Source: Bacteroides sp. UBA7333 (GTDB taxonomy: Bacteria > Bacteroidota > Bacteroidia > Bacteroidales > Bacteroidaceae). Taken from it: a DNA stretch of 64,000 bases. The position numbers were made by a program, and so were the translations under genes. This document shows, piece after piece, positions 1 through 7,465 of this stretch. The notes beneath the pieces are model-generated. The model was not told the DNA's origin, ran no database searches, and was given only the letters and a program-made list of their open reading frames with translations. The stretch lies in contig DKPN01000006.1 of the NCBI GenBank assembly GCA_002471195.1, positions 1 through 64,000 on the forward strand, written 5' to 3'. Positions within the stretch are counted from its first letter, which is position 1. Every line of letters begins with the position of its first letter.

Positions 1-563
1 TTGTTTTGGGTTACGATACGCTCGTCGATTAAGGATAAAAATCGGGCAATCTTATCCTGTTCTGCGTTTGATGGATAGAAAACTGTAAGATTCTTGAGGC
101 CCTCTCCATATAGATGTACTACTGAAACTCCTTGTGCTACTTTGGCGATTTCACGTTTTCTTGCCCCATTCAATTGATAGCTAAAAAAACTGCCATTATG
201 TTCTATCAATCGAATTATATTTAAGTCACCGCCAAGCAATACTCCATCATAAGGAATGCAGCGTGCTGTGGCAATATCAATAGCACTTTCTCCCGAAGAA
301 GGAATAATTACATCATTCGCTTTGCTTCTTACGAGGTTTGAGTCACAAATGTTTGTGCGACTAAAAATATCTCGAATAACTTCGGATTTATATTTGGTGT
401 AAAGCTCACCATATAAAACACAAGGTATTCCGTCTGCTGATAATTGATCTTTTGATATACCTGCTCCTTTAGTAAGAGTGCAAATATCTTTTAGTTTCAC
501 CTCTTTCCACTCCTCGGTGAACTCCGGAAATCGCAAAGTTGGAAAATAGAAAATTATAAGTCC
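1..563 (-). pseudogene. Start-less type I restriction specificity (HsdS) cassette, partial
   Basis: The minus strand is open from 563 to the window edge (about 187 codons). It encodes the first half of a type I restriction specificity subunit. It begins with the usual HsdS opening (LRFPEF-TEEW, then KLKDICTLTKG), continues through a target-recognition domain (PSSGESAIDIA, GVLLGGDLNI), and reaches the conserved spacer NAEQDKIARFLSLIDERI. HsdS binds the HsdM methylase and sets the DNA target. A TAA at 566-564 lies just upstream in frame, and no ATG or GTG precedes the HsdS homology, so the copy is silent as it stands. It lies 54 bp from, and divergent to, a tyrosine recombinase. That arrangement fits a silent cassette of an invertible hsdS locus whose expressed partner would lie left of the window. 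The family call is strong; the cassette role is inference. Confidence 0.85.
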
Positions 564-617
564 TTAATCTCAGTTTTCGCTATATATTATAGCACAAACA
601 TTTTAAAAATAAGGATT

Positions 618-1541
618 ATGGAACATTTGACAATTAAAGAAATCATACGCTTATGGCGTGAAGACAAAAAACAGTACGTTAAAACATCAACAATCTCAGC
701 GTACACACTATTAACCGAAAATCACCTATTACCTGCATTTGGGCATCTATCCAATATTAAAGAGTCTGATGTACAGGAGTTTGTATTTGAAAAACTAAAT
801 TCAGGGCTGAGTCACAAATCAATAAAAGATATACTCATAGTCCTTAAAATGGCTCTAAAATATGGCGTTAAGAACGGTTTTATCGAGTACACCCAAATTG
901 ATATTAAATTCCCCACGCAAAGAGAGAAACACGAAATTGAAGTTTTGAGTAGAAACAATCACAGAAAAATTATTGCTCACATCCAAGAGAATTTTACATT
1001 CCGAAATTTAGGAATTTATATTTGCCTTTGTGCAGGTATGAGAATAGGTGAGATTTGTGCTCTTCGATGGGAAGATATTGACACCGACAATGGGGTAATA
1101 AGCGTAAAGAAAACGATTCAAAGAGTTTATATGATAGATGGAGACAATCGCTATACCGAGCTTATTCTGGATTCTCCTAAAACAAAAAACTCCATTAGAG
1201 AGATTCCTATGACAAGAGATCTACTGAAATTGCTAAAACCGCTAAAACGGATAATGAATAATAATTACTTTGTTCTAACTAATGAAGCTAAACCTACAGA
1301 GCCACGTACTTACAGAAACTATTATAAACAATTTATGCAAGAGATAGGCGTGCCTATTCTTAAATTTCACGGACTTAGACATAGTTTTGCGACCCGTTGC
1401 ATAGAAAGCAAATGTGACTATAAAACTGTTAGCGTTATATTGGGGCATTCAAATATTAGTACAACTCTAAACCTATATGTACACCCCAATATGGAGCAGA
1501 AGAAGAGGTGTATAGACCAAATGGTAAAAGCTCTTAAATAG
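618..1541 (+). CDS. Tyrosine site-specific recombinase next to hsdS cassette
   Basis: A 307-residue phage-integrase-family recombinase. The N-terminal SAM-like DNA-binding domain occupies about residues 1-100. The C-terminal catalytic domain carries R142 (CAGMRIGE), H251 and R254 (FHGLRHSF), H277 (LGHSNIS) and nucleophile Y287 (LNLYVHP), so it looks active. The family cuts and rejoins DNA through a 3'-phosphotyrosine. Because it diverges from a start-less HsdS fragment 54 bp away, the likely job is inversion between hsdS cassettes, as known for Bacteroides type I restriction shufflons. The alternative is integration of a mobile element, but no excisionase or other element genes are nearby. 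Confidence 0.9.
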   Translation: MEHLTIKEIIRLWREDKKQYVKTSTISAYTLLTENHLLPAFGHLSNIKESDVQEFVFEKLNSGLSHKSIKDILIVLKMALKYGVKNGFIEYTQIDIKFPTQREKHEIEVLSRNNHRKIIAHIQENFTFRNLGIYICLCAGMRIGEICALRWEDIDTDNGVISVKKTIQRVYMIDGDNRYTELILDSPKTKNSIREIPMTRDLLKLLKPLKRIMNNNYFVLTNEAKPTEPRTYRNYYKQFMQEIGVPILKFHGLRHSFATRCIESKCDYKTVSVILGHSNISTTLNLYVHPNMEQKKRCIDQMVKALK

Positions 1542-1584
1542 TTCTTATATTGTAGTTACATCATCTACATGAATTAATTTTCTC

Positions 1585-1592
1585 TACATTTG
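1585..1592 (+). promoter_or_regulatory. Bacteroides-type -7 element
   Basis: TACATTTG matches the Bacteroidetes -7 consensus TAnnTTTG and lies 22 bp before the ATG at 1615. I see no clear -33 TTTG partner. Confidence 0.45.
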
Positions 1593-1614
1593 CGCCATAC
1601 TAATTGATGTAACA

Positions 1615-1926
1615 ATGAAGAAACGAACATTTACTCAGCGTGATTACATCAAAGCCAACAGGCGAGCATCTCGCTTGGCGGAGATTGAGAATCACACTCG
1701 CCCTGTGAGTATTGCAGGGGTGTACAAGTCGAAAAAGGTTTATGACCGCAAACGTGGTAAGGCAGAGATGAAAAAGGCTCTGCCTTATCTGTTTTTATGG
1801 GGCTTATGTGAGTGGTTGCAAAATCGACTTCATTTCATCAATACTCCCCATCTCTATACCCTATCGGGTTTATTCGCCACTTCAAGACACAGAATATACC
1901 CTATAAGGTATATTCGCTATCAATAA
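1615..1926 (+). CDS. Small basic conserved hypothetical protein, C-terminus doubtful
   Basis: A 103-residue frame with a lysine/arginine-rich first half (motifs FTQRDYIKANRRASR and YKSKKVYDRKRGKAEMKKALP). This resembles short, uncharacterised basic proteins that I recall from Bacteroides genomes; no function is known. The last 40 or so residues look like random translation and run into an operator-like palindrome, so the native protein may have ended near residue 60 and been extended by mutation. The start is supported by a TAnnTTTG element 22 bp upstream. It could bind nucleic acid given its charge, but nothing proves it. Confidence 0.5.
   Translation: MKKRTFTQRDYIKANRRASRLAEIENHTRPVSIAGVYKSKKVYDRKRGKAEMKKALPYLFLWGLCEWLQNRLHFINTPHLYTLSGLFATSRHRIYPIRYIRYQ
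1892..1915. promoter_or_regulatory. Perfect inverted repeat, probable operator of decayed antitoxin
   Basis: GAATATACC-ctataa-GGTATATTC is a perfect 9-bp-arm inverted repeat, about 40 bp before the start of the decayed HTH antitoxin homology. Antitoxins of this class usually repress their own promoter, so this is plausibly the relict operator. Confidence 0.4.
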
Positions 1927-1955
1927 CAATAATTCTACTCCCTTTCAGGTATAAA

Positions 1956-2173
1956 ATAAACACAGCATCTTTATCTGAATATGTAAAATTGATGCGTAAG
2001 AAGCACGTTTTAACGCAAGTGGAACTCTCGGAGAATCGTGGATTGGATTGAGTTTTGTACGAGAATTGGAGCAAGTCAAACAGACCTTGCGGCTCGACAA
2101 AGAGAATCAAGTGTTAAACCTCTTCGCAGCAAAGATAGGTGTTGTTCATATTGACAAAACGACTAATCGATGA
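1956..2173 (+). pseudogene. Decayed Y4mF-family HTH antitoxin
   Basis: Two reading frames together spell a small helix-turn-helix antitoxin: LSEYVKLMRKKHVLTQVELS in one frame, then FVRELEQVKQTLRLDKENQ and VLNLFAAKIGVVHIDK in the next. This matches the Y4mF/HipB-like antitoxin family. Two lesions are visible. The codon where a start would be expected reads ATA (1956), and one base is missing near 2045, producing an early TGA. The HipA-like toxin this family usually accompanies is absent downstream; an AbiE pair stands there instead. Family identity is recognised by eye. Confidence 0.7.
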
Positions 2174-2253
2174 GACAAGCCAATATATACAATAAATAGT
2201 AATTTCAAGAATAGATAATTGAAATAAAATGGATTATCTATTCATATTATTAC

Positions 2254-2261
2254 TATATTTG
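2254..2261 (+). promoter_or_regulatory. -7 element of abiE operon
   Basis: TATATTTG, 13 bp before the GTG at 2275 and 22 bp before the ATG at 2284, fits the Bacteroidetes -7 consensus. Confidence 0.45.
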
Positions 2262-2274
2262 CAGAAGATTAAAA

Positions 2275-2907
2275 GTGAAAGATATGAAAATACTCTCTGA
2301 ACTTGGAAATACGCCAATTGATTTTGCGATACTAAAATCATTATTTTCAGACTACAAGTCAGTTCATAATAAAATCAGCGAGCTTGAAAAGTCTGGTAAA
2401 ATTATAAGGCTAAAAAAGGGCATGTACATTGTTTCTCCCGATGTTAGTGGACAGCTTATATCTGAAGAACTTATTGCCAACCAACTATACGGACCATCTT
2501 ATGTCTCGATGGAGTATGCATTACGCTATTACGGGTTAATTCCTGAGAGTGTTTACGTCATTAAATCAATGACTACCAAACACTCTAAAGAGTTTAGAAA
2601 TTCACTTGGGACATTTCAATATACAGGATGCTCTAAGGAATATTTCTCAATTGGTATAAGACAAGAGATAAAAGGACTTACTTCATTTATTATTGCTTCT
2701 CCAGAAAAGGCACTATGCGACTTGATTATACATACTCAAAACCTAAATTTACGATTCCAGAAAGATATATTAACCTACTTGGAGGAAGATCTTCGCTTTG
2801 ATATGGATGCTTTATACCAAATGGATAAGTCTATATTTGAGCAATGTATAAAAGTCGGCAAAAAAAAGGCTACAATAATGAACCTACTTAAACTCTTACA
2901 ACGATGA
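2275..2907 (+). CDS. AbiEi-type antitoxin / transcriptional regulator
   Basis: A 210-residue protein of the AbiEi (type IV toxin-antitoxin) family. The N-terminal 60 residues form a winged-helix region (ILKSLFSDYKSVHNKISELE, then KSGKIIRLKKGMYIV). The rest is the AbiEi C-terminal domain (YVSMEYALRYYGLIPE, ASPEKALCDLI). Family members repress their own operon and counter the AbiEii nucleotidyltransferase without direct binding. It overlaps the toxin gene by ATGA at 2904-2907, so translation is coupled. Either GTG 2275 or ATG 2284 may be the start; the ATG leaves a more normal 5' leader. Phage abortive infection is the best known role of such pairs. Confidence 0.85.
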   Translation: MKDMKILSELGNTPIDFAILKSLFSDYKSVHNKISELEKSGKIIRLKKGMYIVSPDVSGQLISEELIANQLYGPSYVSMEYALRYYGLIPESVYVIKSMTTKHSKEFRNSLGTFQYTGCSKEYFSIGIRQEIKGLTSFIIASPEKALCDLIIHTQNLNLRFQKDILTYLEEDLRFDMDALYQMDKSIFEQCIKVGKKKATIMNLLKLLQR

Positions 2908-3728
2908 ACAGTATATTCGAGCAAATGCTCTCAAAATATCCAATTATTAGTGACAAAGACCGCCGTAATGCAATCTACGAGGTAATGCAACAGATAACAT
3001 TGGCAGGACTCTATCGGGGAGGTTTTTTTGACAAGGCCGCATTTTATGGAGGTACGTGTTTGAGGATATTCCATAAGTTGGATCGTTTTTCGGAAGATAT
3101 GGATTTCTCTCTATTGTCACACGATGAGTCATTTAATTTGGAAGACTATTTTCCTGCCATCAAAAATGAGTTTAGTATATTAGGTCGTGATGTAGTCATT
3201 AATAAGAAAGACAAGAAGAATTTCGGTAAAGTCGAATCAGCATTTTTGAAAGATGATACAAAGGTGTATGACGTAGCGTTTCAGACTGAGAGAAATCTAA
3301 AAATAAAGATTGAGGTAGACACAAAACCGCCACTAAATTTTCAAACCGAACAGAAACTGTTACTGCATCCATTTTCTTTTATGACACGATGTTTTACTCT
3401 TCCTGATTTATACGCAGGTAAGATGCACGCTTTAGTATTTCGTTCTTGGAAGAACCGAGTAAAGGGTCGTGACTGGTATGACTTTGAGTGGTACGTGAGA
3501 AATGGTGTTAGGTTAGATTTCAACCATCTTCAAGAGCGTATTCGTGACTTTAATGGATTGGAAATAAACAAAGAAGATTTTATTAAACTACTAAAAGAAA
3601 AGATAATTTCCACTGATATTGATATGGTAAAACAAGATGTAGTGCCATTCGTTAAAAATATCGACAATCTACAGATATGGTCTACCGACTACTTTATTCA
3701 GCTAACAGATATGATTATTTTCGAGTAA
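2904..3728 (+). CDS. AbiEii nucleotidyltransferase toxin
   Basis: A 274-residue member of the AbiEii/AbiGii toxin family (DNA polymerase beta-like nucleotidyltransferase fold). The catalytic GG-T signature appears in FYGGTCLRIFHKLDRF, followed by SEDMDFSLLS carrying the metal-binding Asp-x-Asp. The later YAGKMHALVFRSWKNRVKGR and DWYDFEWY are typical of the family. The AbiEii homologue MenT transfers nucleotides to tRNA acceptor ends; the substrate here is unknown. Catalytic residues look intact and the gene is full length, so the pair may be functional. Confidence 0.85.
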   Translation: MNSIFEQMLSKYPIISDKDRRNAIYEVMQQITLAGLYRGGFFDKAAFYGGTCLRIFHKLDRFSEDMDFSLLSHDESFNLEDYFPAIKNEFSILGRDVVINKKDKKNFGKVESAFLKDDTKVYDVAFQTERNLKIKIEVDTKPPLNFQTEQKLLLHPFSFMTRCFTLPDLYAGKMHALVFRSWKNRVKGRDWYDFEWYVRNGVRLDFNHLQERIRDFNGLEINKEDFIKLLKEKIISTDIDMVKQDVVPFVKNIDNLQIWSTDYFIQLTDMIIFE

Positions 3729-3733
3729 ATCAC

Positions 3734-3741
3734 TATCTTTG
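3734..3741 (+). promoter_or_regulatory. -7 element upstream of small gene at 3991
   Basis: TATCTTTG matches TAnnTTTG just after the abiEii stop. The first gene downstream is the small frameshifted gene 250 bp away, so a long leader or short RNA would be made. The leader includes the hairpin at 3872-3906. Confidence 0.35.
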
Positions 3742-3871
3742 CGGTAGCAAACCATTTTGTAACACATATATGGTAACAGCCATAAAATCAACGTTTTCAA
3801 CTTGATTTAAAGGTTGTACTAAAAAAACTGAAAATTGCGGTACAGCACGCACTTGTAACTGTCTGAAAATC

Positions 3872-3906
3872 AAATAGACAAACTTCCCGTAGAGATTTGT
3901 CTATTT
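3872..3906. repeat. 11-bp inverted repeat in leader
   Basis: AAATAGACAAA and TTTGTCTATTT are perfect complements separated by 13 bases. There is no clear U-tract afterwards, so it is either a transcript hairpin or a protein site. Confidence 0.45.
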
Positions 3907-3990
3907 GTCAAAAAGGATTTTGTACCGTTTAAAAGGCAAAAACGCTTAAACTCAATAGCGTAAATATGTTGTATCGGTAAATAAACAGCT

Positions 3991-4136
3991 ATGGCAGACA
4001 ACTATTTAGAAAAACAATATCAAGATTACGAAGCCCGACGGGCTGCCTGGGGAAAAGCAAAAAACAGGGTTTAGTTAAGCCGGCTGTGAAGAAGCCTGCG
4101 TCTAAAGCTCCGACTGAAGAAAAGAAAGAGAAATAA
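3991..4136 (+). CDS. Small MADNY-type protein with frameshift at A-AAA-AAC
   Basis: The zero frame gives 27 residues (MADNYLEKQYQDYEARRAAW, then GKAKNRV) before TAG at 4072. The -1 frame continues smoothly as QGLVKPAVKKPASKAPTEEK to TAA at 4134, directly before a strong terminator. The shift falls exactly at the heptamer A-AAA-AAC, a textbook -1 slippery site. The start region closely matches the first 20 residues of the SDR at 41376 (MADNYIEKQYEQYEARKSAW), so this is a conserved Bacteroidales module found alone or fused to an enzyme. Function is unknown. A simple indel in an A-run is as likely as programmed frameshifting. Confidence 0.55.
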
Positions 4137-4141
4137 GATTG

Positions 4142-4183
4142 AAAAGGAGAAGCAATTACCTGTGGGTAATCGCCTCTCCTTTT
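4142..4183 (+). terminator. Strong hairpin terminator
   Basis: Two 19-base arms (4142-4160 and 4165-4183) pair with two mismatches around a TGTG loop, ending in TTTT. It follows the -1-frame stop of the small gene by 6 bases, which supports that frame as the true C-terminus. Confidence 0.75.
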
Positions 4184-4531
4184 ATCTTTCAATAAAGAAT
4201 AATCAATATATTTGCACGAAAGATATTCACTTATATAGTTTAATTGTTATACAATTAGGTCTATAATGCCAGTGAGTAACTGATAACAAAAGTCACGGAA
4301 AAATCATCCAACGAACTTTCAACAAAGCTGGCATACTGTTATAGTTAATACATTGTTTAGAATGCTTGATATTATGGAGCTCTGCCAATTACCTAGCAAA
4401 TAACTCACAAAGTATATTTATTTTCAGCTCTTTTTTTTGGGCTTATCAAATTTGTATCAACACTCCTCCTCGGTTAGTTAAGTCCTAATAACGCTGATAA
4501 GCTAAATGAAATAAATATTTCAGCATCAACC
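4184..4531. other. Intergenic region with one promoter-like element
   Basis: AT-rich spacer. TATATTTG at 4207-4214 is promoter-like. A short degenerate frame around 4285-4345 (reading KSSNELSTKLAYCYS) looks like coding debris that I cannot assign. I see nothing else. Confidence 0.35.
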
Positions 4532-4577
4532 TATCATATAATTAATAGGAATAGCTATATTTGTATATTATATGATA
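4532..4577 (+). promoter_or_regulatory. hipBA promoter enclosed by inverted-repeat operator
   Basis: TATCATATAAT (4532-4542) and its exact complement ATTATATGATA (4567-4577) flank the -7 element TATATTTG (4556-4563), ending 10 bp before the hipB ATG. The half-sites begin with TATC and end with GATA, as in the E. coli HipB operator TATCC-N8-GGATA, but the spacing is wider. Autorepression by the downstream HTH protein is the obvious reading. Confidence 0.7.
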
Positions 4578-4587
4578 CATTGAGCAT

Positions 4588-4908
4588 ATGACAAAGAATA
4601 CAATGGGGACAAACCTCCCTAGAAAATTGGAGCAAAAGATGGAAGTTGTAGGCGAACAGATCAAGTTAGCCCGTCTTCGTCGTAACTTGAGCATTGCTCA
4701 GGTGGCTGAAAGAGCAACTTGCTCCCCACTTACTATTTCACGCATTGAGAAGGGAGCACCAACAGTAGCTATTGGTATATATCTTCGAGTATTGTATGCT
4801 TTGCAATTGGATGACGATATTCTTTTGCTAGCCCAAGAAGACAAACTAGGAAAGTCTCTACAAGATCTACACCTAAAGAATCGTGAAAGAGCATCTAAGA
4901 AAGAGTAA
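4588..4908 (+). CDS. hipB: HipB-like HTH antitoxin
   Basis: A 106-residue protein with a lambda-repressor-type helix-turn-helix at about residues 22-75 (KLARLRRNLSIAQVAERATC, SPLTISRIEKGAPTVAIGIY). Three bases separate it from the HipA gene. In this family the antitoxin dimer binds operator DNA and holds the kinase inactive while repressing the operon. The inverted repeat around its promoter fits that. The last 15 residues are basic and probably flexible, a usual place for antitoxin proteolysis. Confidence 0.85.
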   Translation: MTKNTMGTNLPRKLEQKMEVVGEQIKLARLRRNLSIAQVAERATCSPLTISRIEKGAPTVAIGIYLRVLYALQLDDDILLLAQEDKLGKSLQDLHLKNRERASKKE

Positions 4909-4911
4909 AGG

Positions 4912-6171
4912 ATGGAAAAACTATTGATTTATGCCGATTTTGATTGGCTCAATGATATTGAACTAATTGGAGAACTAAGTTATGAATCGCTTCGTGGTTC
5001 AGACAGCTATGGGTTTAAGTTTGATAATAAATGGCTGAAAAAATACGGCAGTCTTTTTATTAGTCGCGATCTGAATAATTACCCCGGGCAACAGTACACA
5101 CAACCAGGGAAGGATATTTTTGGTTGTTTTTCTGACGCTTTACCAGATCGTTGGGGACGGACATTACTTAATCGTAGAGAGCAAATTCTAGCTATAGATG
5201 AGAAAAGACCCGTACGTCGTTTATCTTCGTTTGATTATTTAAAAGGGATAGATGATTCTTCTCGTATGGGTGGCTTTCGGTTTAAAGAGGTTGATAAAAA
5301 CTATTATATTAATTCTGATAATAATTTACGCATACCTCCTATCACAAGTATTCGCGAATTGATTCATGCAAGTCATGAGATTGAAAAAAGTGAAGAGCAA
5401 AATGAACTGCCTGATAAGAGATGGCTCACACAGTTAATACAACCAGGATCTTCATTGGGTGGAGCACGCCCCAAAGCAAGTGTGATTGATACCGATAAAA
5501 CATTATATATCGCAAAATTTCCGTCACGCAAAGATGATTACAACTCAGGGCTATGGGAACATTTCTGTCACGTTTTAGCCAAGAAAGCTGGTATCAAATG
5601 TGCATCTACAAAAGTAATTACTACTTCCGATAAATATCATACATTACTATCTCAACGCTTTGACCGTACCGCAAATGGAAAACGAATCCATTTTACTTCA
5701 GCCATGACACTACTGGGTCTCTCTGATGATGATAATGCAAGCACAGGGAATGGTTATTTAGATATAGTAGATTTTATAATTCAGAACTGTACCGATGTAA
5801 ACGAGAATCTTCACGAACTTTATAGACGTGTAGCCTTCAATATCTGTATAGGCAACTCTGACGATCATTTCCGAAATCATGGTTTTCTACTTACACCCAA
5901 AGGATGGACATTATCTCCTGCTTATGATATGAACCCAACATCAAACGAATATCAAAGCCTACTAATTGACCATTCTACGAACAAAGCAGAATTATCAATT
6001 CTACTAAAGGCTTGTGAGAGCTATATGATAAAGAAAGAGGTAGCAAATCAAATTATATCCGAAGTTACTACAGCCATAAAAGAATGGAAGATAATAGCTA
6101 CAAAATTAGGAATAGCAAATAGAGAAATGGATTTATTTAGTGCTATTTTTGATAACAGAATAAAAGAATAA
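4912..6171 (+). CDS. hipA: HipA-family serine/threonine kinase toxin
   Basis: A 419-residue full-length HipA with the N-subdomain-1 region at about residues 1-105. The P-loop-like motif SSLGGARPKAS sits near residues 180-190, and the catalytic stretch GNSDDHFRN includes D317 and N322. The metal-binding D339 lies in AYDMNP. All signature residues are present, so it is probably active. Family members phosphorylate translation factors, glutamyl-tRNA synthetase in E. coli, causing growth arrest and persistence. The target here cannot be read from sequence. Confidence 0.88.
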   Translation: MEKLLIYADFDWLNDIELIGELSYESLRGSDSYGFKFDNKWLKKYGSLFISRDLNNYPGQQYTQPGKDIFGCFSDALPDRWGRTLLNRREQILAIDEKRPVRRLSSFDYLKGIDDSSRMGGFRFKEVDKNYYINSDNNLRIPPITSIRELIHASHEIEKSEEQNELPDKRWLTQLIQPGSSLGGARPKASVIDTDKTLYIAKFPSRKDDYNSGLWEHFCHVLAKKAGIKCASTKVITTSDKYHTLLSQRFDRTANGKRIHFTSAMTLLGLSDDDNASTGNGYLDIVDFIIQNCTDVNENLHELYRRVAFNICIGNSDDHFRNHGFLLTPKGWTLSPAYDMNPTSNEYQSLLIDHSTNKAELSILLKACESYMIKKEVANQIISEVTTAIKEWKIIATKLGIANREMDLFSAIFDNRIKE

Positions 6172-6644
6172 AAATATGCGAATGTAATTCAAACTCTGTC
6201 TGGGTTCTGCTTGGTTTAAATTTCTGTAAATATTTTTTCCTTTTTGGATTTACAAATGCTTTCTTAGGTAATTATTCTATGTTTGGCATTATTAAAATGA
6301 CAAAGATGAAATTTATCCATAAACAATATTACACTACTAATTATCAACATAATACACATTCTTTATCGAAAAACTGGTGCAACAGTTTCTTAAAGGCCAT
6401 GAAAAATGAACTCATTCATGAATATAGACAAATTGGTAAAGAGAAAATGAAGATAAAAATGTTTCAGTAGATAGTAGACAAAAGTTTTGTAGATAGTAGA
6501 TAATAATATGATATAATCGAAAATCAGAACATTGGTTTCTTGATATTTTTGACTCAACTTTTATGACGTATTACAATTTAAGACTTTTCTTGTCATAAAT
6601 CATCATTTTTAATTAAGTTTGTATATCAATAAAACCATCTATCT
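6172..6644. other. AT-rich spacer with a doubtful 63-codon frame
   Basis: A frame from 6279 to 6470 could encode 63 residues rich in Lys, Asn and Tyr, but I see no promoter, ribosome site or family resemblance. TAGATAGTAGA is repeated at about 6467 and 6492. TAAGTTTG at 6614-6621 is a good -7 element for the next gene. Confidence 0.4.
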
Positions 6645-7079
6645 ATGAGCACTATTATCGATTACACAAAAGTACCACACGACTATACGATTTGCATAAA
6701 ACATGAATGTAAACAGGCAAATAGTTGTTTGCGCCAATTGGTCGAACAATCACTACCCGACCATGTTTATGCCCCTAGAATCATTCATCCCAGGCACTTG
6801 ATTCACAACGATCATAAATGCAGTTATTACCGTCCGAGCACTATCGTATATTACGCCAAAGGATGCATCAATATGTTGGGAGATATACCACAAAAAGACA
6901 TAAAACGCATAGCCAATGCATTGAAACAACATTTTGGATATCGCACCTATTATCGCATGCGCAAAGGAGAACGCCTTATCTCGCCTACCGAACAAAAATC
7001 AATTAAAGCACTGCTAGCATTGCACGAATTTATGCCCACTAAAGATTTCGATGCCTACGAGGAGAATTATCTTTGGTGA
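6645..7079 (+). CDS. DUF6078 family protein
   Basis: A 144-residue cytosolic protein that I recognise as DUF6078, common in Bacteroides. It has a Cys cluster near the N-terminus (CIKHECKQANSCLRQ), a further Cys-Tyr-Tyr motif (HKCSYYRPS), and a C-terminal helix region (ALKQHFGYRTYYRMRKGERL). The Cys pattern could bind metal. No function is established. The -7 element TAAGTTTG lies 24 bp upstream of the ATG. It converges with the peptidase gene across a 386-bp gap that holds the palindrome array. Confidence 0.75.
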   Translation: MSTIIDYTKVPHDYTICIKHECKQANSCLRQLVEQSLPDHVYAPRIIHPRHLIHNDHKCSYYRPSTIVYYAKGCINMLGDIPQKDIKRIANALKQHFGYRTYYRMRKGERLISPTEQKSIKALLALHEFMPTKDFDAYEENYLW

Positions 7080-7465
7080 TTTTTTATACTTCCGTTAAAC
7101 TAAAATAACATCGGTATGTCAACTAATTGACAACAGCATGTCACTGCGATGACACCGGCTTGTCAATTTTGTGACATACCGATTGCACTGCATATTTCTG
7201 ACAAAGGTTGACTGCATTTCTCTTTCCATCTTTCAATAGTATGAGCTGTTTCAATAGTAGGTACAACTTAATAATAAGCGCTGTCTATTATGATGAATAA
7301 TCATAATAGACATTTTTCATTCTCGTAATCGATAATTATTAAATCGAACTCTTTTTGAACTACAAAAGGTAAATGATATGACAAATACGGAGATCCTCAC
7401 TCTGACAGGTTACTGATAAATTGATTTAACCATCTGTTAATGTTTAAAAACATTATTCATATGGA
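7080..7465. other. Convergent intergenic region
   Basis: Gap between two genes that both end here. It holds the palindrome array at 7111-7180. A lone TGACA half-site at 7199-7203 is off the 22-bp register. Otherwise I see nothing. Confidence 0.6.
7111..7180. repeat. Three TGTCA-N6-TGACA palindromes at 22-bp period
   Basis: Units start at 7117 (TGTCAACTAATTGACA), 7139 (TGTCACTGCGATGACA) and 7161 (TGTCAATTTTGTGACA). Arms are identical, the six central bases differ, and the period is exactly 22 bp, close to two helical turns. The block is bounded by the inverted repeat CGGTATGTCA / TGACATACCG. Same-face protein binding is the natural reading; the function is unknown. Confidence 0.85.

Noticed and set aside
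1901..2110. Minus-strand 69-codon frame
   Set aside because: It runs antisense to the decayed HTH antitoxin, whose two-frame homology explains the sequence better.
6279..6470. 63-codon open frame
   Set aside because: AT-rich, no promoter or family resemblance; kept only as a remark on the spacer.
7111..7180. Possible CRISPR or tRNA-like structure
   Set aside because: Only three 16-bp palindromes with 6-bp gaps; no spacers, no cloverleaf.
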